DNA of 40,628 nt from Microbacterium sp. T32 (GTDB lineage: Bacteria; Actinomycetota; Actinomycetes; Actinomycetales; Microbacteriaceae), in contig NZ_LQQP01000019.1 in the NCBI RefSeq assembly GCF_001619615.1, forward strand, positions 1 through 40,628, written 5' to 3'. Both the position numbers and the translations under genes were made by a program. Shown here piece by piece: positions 39,452 through 40,628 of the stretch; the stretch's first letter is position 1, and every line of letters begins with the position of its first letter. The notes beneath the pieces are model-generated. The model was given only the letters and a program-made list of their open reading frames with translations. It was not told the DNA's origin and made no database searches.

Positions 39452-40573
39452 ATGCTGAAGAAAATCCTGACCGGTGCGGCCATCGCGGCTCTCGCCGTGG
39501 GTCTCGGAGCGTGTAGCTCCACGCGGCCCGCCGATGGCGGCGGAGACGCTGCCGGGGGCGGCAGCGGCGACTGCAACGTCGGCATCGCGATGCCGACCCG
39601 CAGCCTCGAGCGCTGGATCAACGACGGGGAGCAGCTCCAGAAGAAGCTCCAGGACGCCGGTTGCACCGTCGACCTGCAGTACGCCGACAACAAGACCGAC
39701 CAGCAGATCAGCCAGATCCAGAACCAGATCTCGGGTGGCGCGAAGATCCTCGTGATCGCCGCCATCGACGGTTCGACGCTCGGCCCGGTGCTGCAGGAGG
39801 CCAAGGCCCAGAACGCGACCGTCATCGCGTACGACCGCCTCATCAACGGCAGCGAGAACGTCGACTACTACGCCACGTTCGACAACTACAAGGTGGGCAC
39901 CCTGCAGGGTCAGTTCATCGAGAAGCAGCTCGGCCTGAAGGACGGCAAGGGTCCCTTCAACCTCGAGCCCTTCGCCGGCAGCCCCGACGACAACAACGCG
40001 AAGTTCTTCTTCGCCGGCGCGTGGGATGTCCTGAAGCCGTACGTCGACAAGGGTCAGCTCGTCGTTCCGAGCGGCAAGTCGCCCGCCAACGACGACGCGT
40101 GGGCCAGCATCGGCATCCAGGGCTGGGCGTCCGACAAGGCTCAGGCCGAGATGGACAACCGCCTCTCGTCGTTCTACGGCGACGGCAAGAAGGTCAACGT
40201 CGTCCTGTCGCCCAACGACAGCCTCGCCATCGGTATCGAGGCATCCCTGAAGTCGGCCGGCTACACCGCCGGTGCGGACTACCCGATCATCACGGGTCAG
40301 GATGCCGACAAGGCCAACGTCAAGGCGATCCTCGAGGGTCTGCAGGCGATGACGGTCTGGAAGGACACCCGCGCCCTGGGTGACCGCGTCTTCCAGATGA
40401 TCCAGGAGATCAAGGACGGCAAGACCGTCGAGGTCAACGACACCAAGACCTACGACAACGGCAAGAAGGTCGTCCCGTCGTACCTGCTGACGCCTGAGGT
40501 CGTCGTCAAGGACGACGTGCAGTCCAAGCTCATCGACTCGGGCTTCCTGAAGGCCTCCGACGTCGGGCTCTGA
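39452..40573 (+). CDS. Multiple-sugar ABC transporter substrate-binding lipoprotein, ChvE-like
   Basis: 373 residues. Lipobox LGAC (Cys21) followed by a Gly/Asp-rich linker. The mature domain is a Peripla_BP_4 sugar receptor of the ChvE/xylose type: VGIAMPTRSLERWINDG, LQYADNKTDQQISQIQNQI, VIAYDRLINGSENVDYYATFDNYKVGTLQG, FAGSPDDNNAKFFFAGAW, VVLSPNDSLAIGI and ITGQDADKANVKAI. ChvE-type receptors bind arabinose, galactose, glucose and related sugars. The ATP-binding and permease genes (GguA/GguB or MmsA/MmsB type) are expected just beyond the window. The gene uses more AAG/GAG codons than the neighbours, fitting high expression. Confidence 0.92.
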   Translation: MLKKILTGAAIAALAVGLGACSSTRPADGGGDAAGGGSGDCNVGIAMPTRSLERWINDGEQLQKKLQDAGCTVDLQYADNKTDQQISQIQNQISGGAKILVIAAIDGSTLGPVLQEAKAQNATVIAYDRLINGSENVDYYATFDNYKVGTLQGQFIEKQLGLKDGKGPFNLEPFAGSPDDNNAKFFFAGAWDVLKPYVDKGQLVVPSGKSPANDDAWASIGIQGWASDKAQAEMDNRLSSFYGDGKKVNVVLSPNDSLAIGIEASLKSAGYTAGADYPIITGQDADKANVKAILEGLQAMTVWKDTRALGDRVFQMIQEIKDGKTVEVNDTKTYDNGKKVVPSYLLTPEVVVKDDVQSKLIDSGFLKASDVGL

Positions 40574-40628
40574 TCCGCAACTGCGGCGGGGCGGGTTCGC
40601 CCGCCCAGCCGCTCTCTCTGTCGCCCAC

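Overview
The window is a very GC-rich (about 70%) chromosomal segment from an actinobacterium, most probably a Microbacterium or close Microbacteriaceae relative. The reasons are strong GAC/CTC/GCC codon preference, frequent GTG starts, TANNNT -10 elements, leaderless genes, Tat and lipoprotein signals, and a very frequent heptamer GGATGCC/GGCATCC. No rRNA, tRNA, insertion sequence or CRISPR array was seen.

Layout. 1-3.6 kb: the 3' end of an M20-type amidohydrolase (allantoate/N-carbamoyl type), a secreted ABAB-repeat protein facing an AraC-type regulator across a perfect inverted repeat, and a PhzF-family isomerase. 3.6-9.3 kb: three 50-bp palindromes, then a xanthine-dehydrogenase-type operon (flavin oxidase, FAD subunit, fused 2Fe-2S/molybdopterin subunit) divergent from a MetF-like protein. 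9.5-19.4 kb: an envelope/redox module of SAM methyltransferase, mercuric-reductase-like flavoprotein, CDP-alcohol phosphatidyltransferase, TVP38 membrane protein, a YnjB-YnjC-YnjD-type ABC importer with split permease, and a radical SAM protein. The importer, TVP38 and CDP-alcohol types also cluster in the E. coli ydj/ynj region, so this looks like a conserved but uncharacterised system. 19.5-25.3 kb: SDR, HSL-type hydrolase, three more 50-bp palindromes, an Atz/guanine-deaminase-type amidohydrolase and a secreted five-repeat protein. 25.3-33.5 kb: an MFS gene broken by a one-base frameshift, a 99-bp tandem repeat, and a six-gene operon (CodA-like amidohydrolase, SsuABC-like importer, FAD oxidase, creatininase). 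33.9-38.4 kb: a tightly overlapped operon of XdhC, an 8-oxoguanine-deaminase-like amidohydrolase with altered metal ligands, an XRE-cupin regulator and a ferredoxin reductase, divergent from a MocA-like nucleotidyltransferase. 38.5-40.6 kb: a lower-GC patch with a ribbon-helix-helix/VOC fusion, then a ChvE-like sugar-binding lipoprotein.

How it fits together. Large parts read as a scavenging region for purines or other N-heterocycles: molybdenum hydroxylase plus its maturation genes, three amidohydrolases of nucleobase-deaminase type, a creatininase, an N-compound-type importer and an allantoate-type amidase. Five promoters of these genes share one arrangement, GAAAC, exactly 10 bp, then TANNNT. 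Most also have a GTNAC-like pentamer 6 bp upstream of GAAAC. This resembles a GlnR box placed as OmpR/PhoB-type activators are placed, and suggests a nitrogen-limitation regulon. The intergenic spaces also hold several unrelated families of palindromic or tandem repeats.
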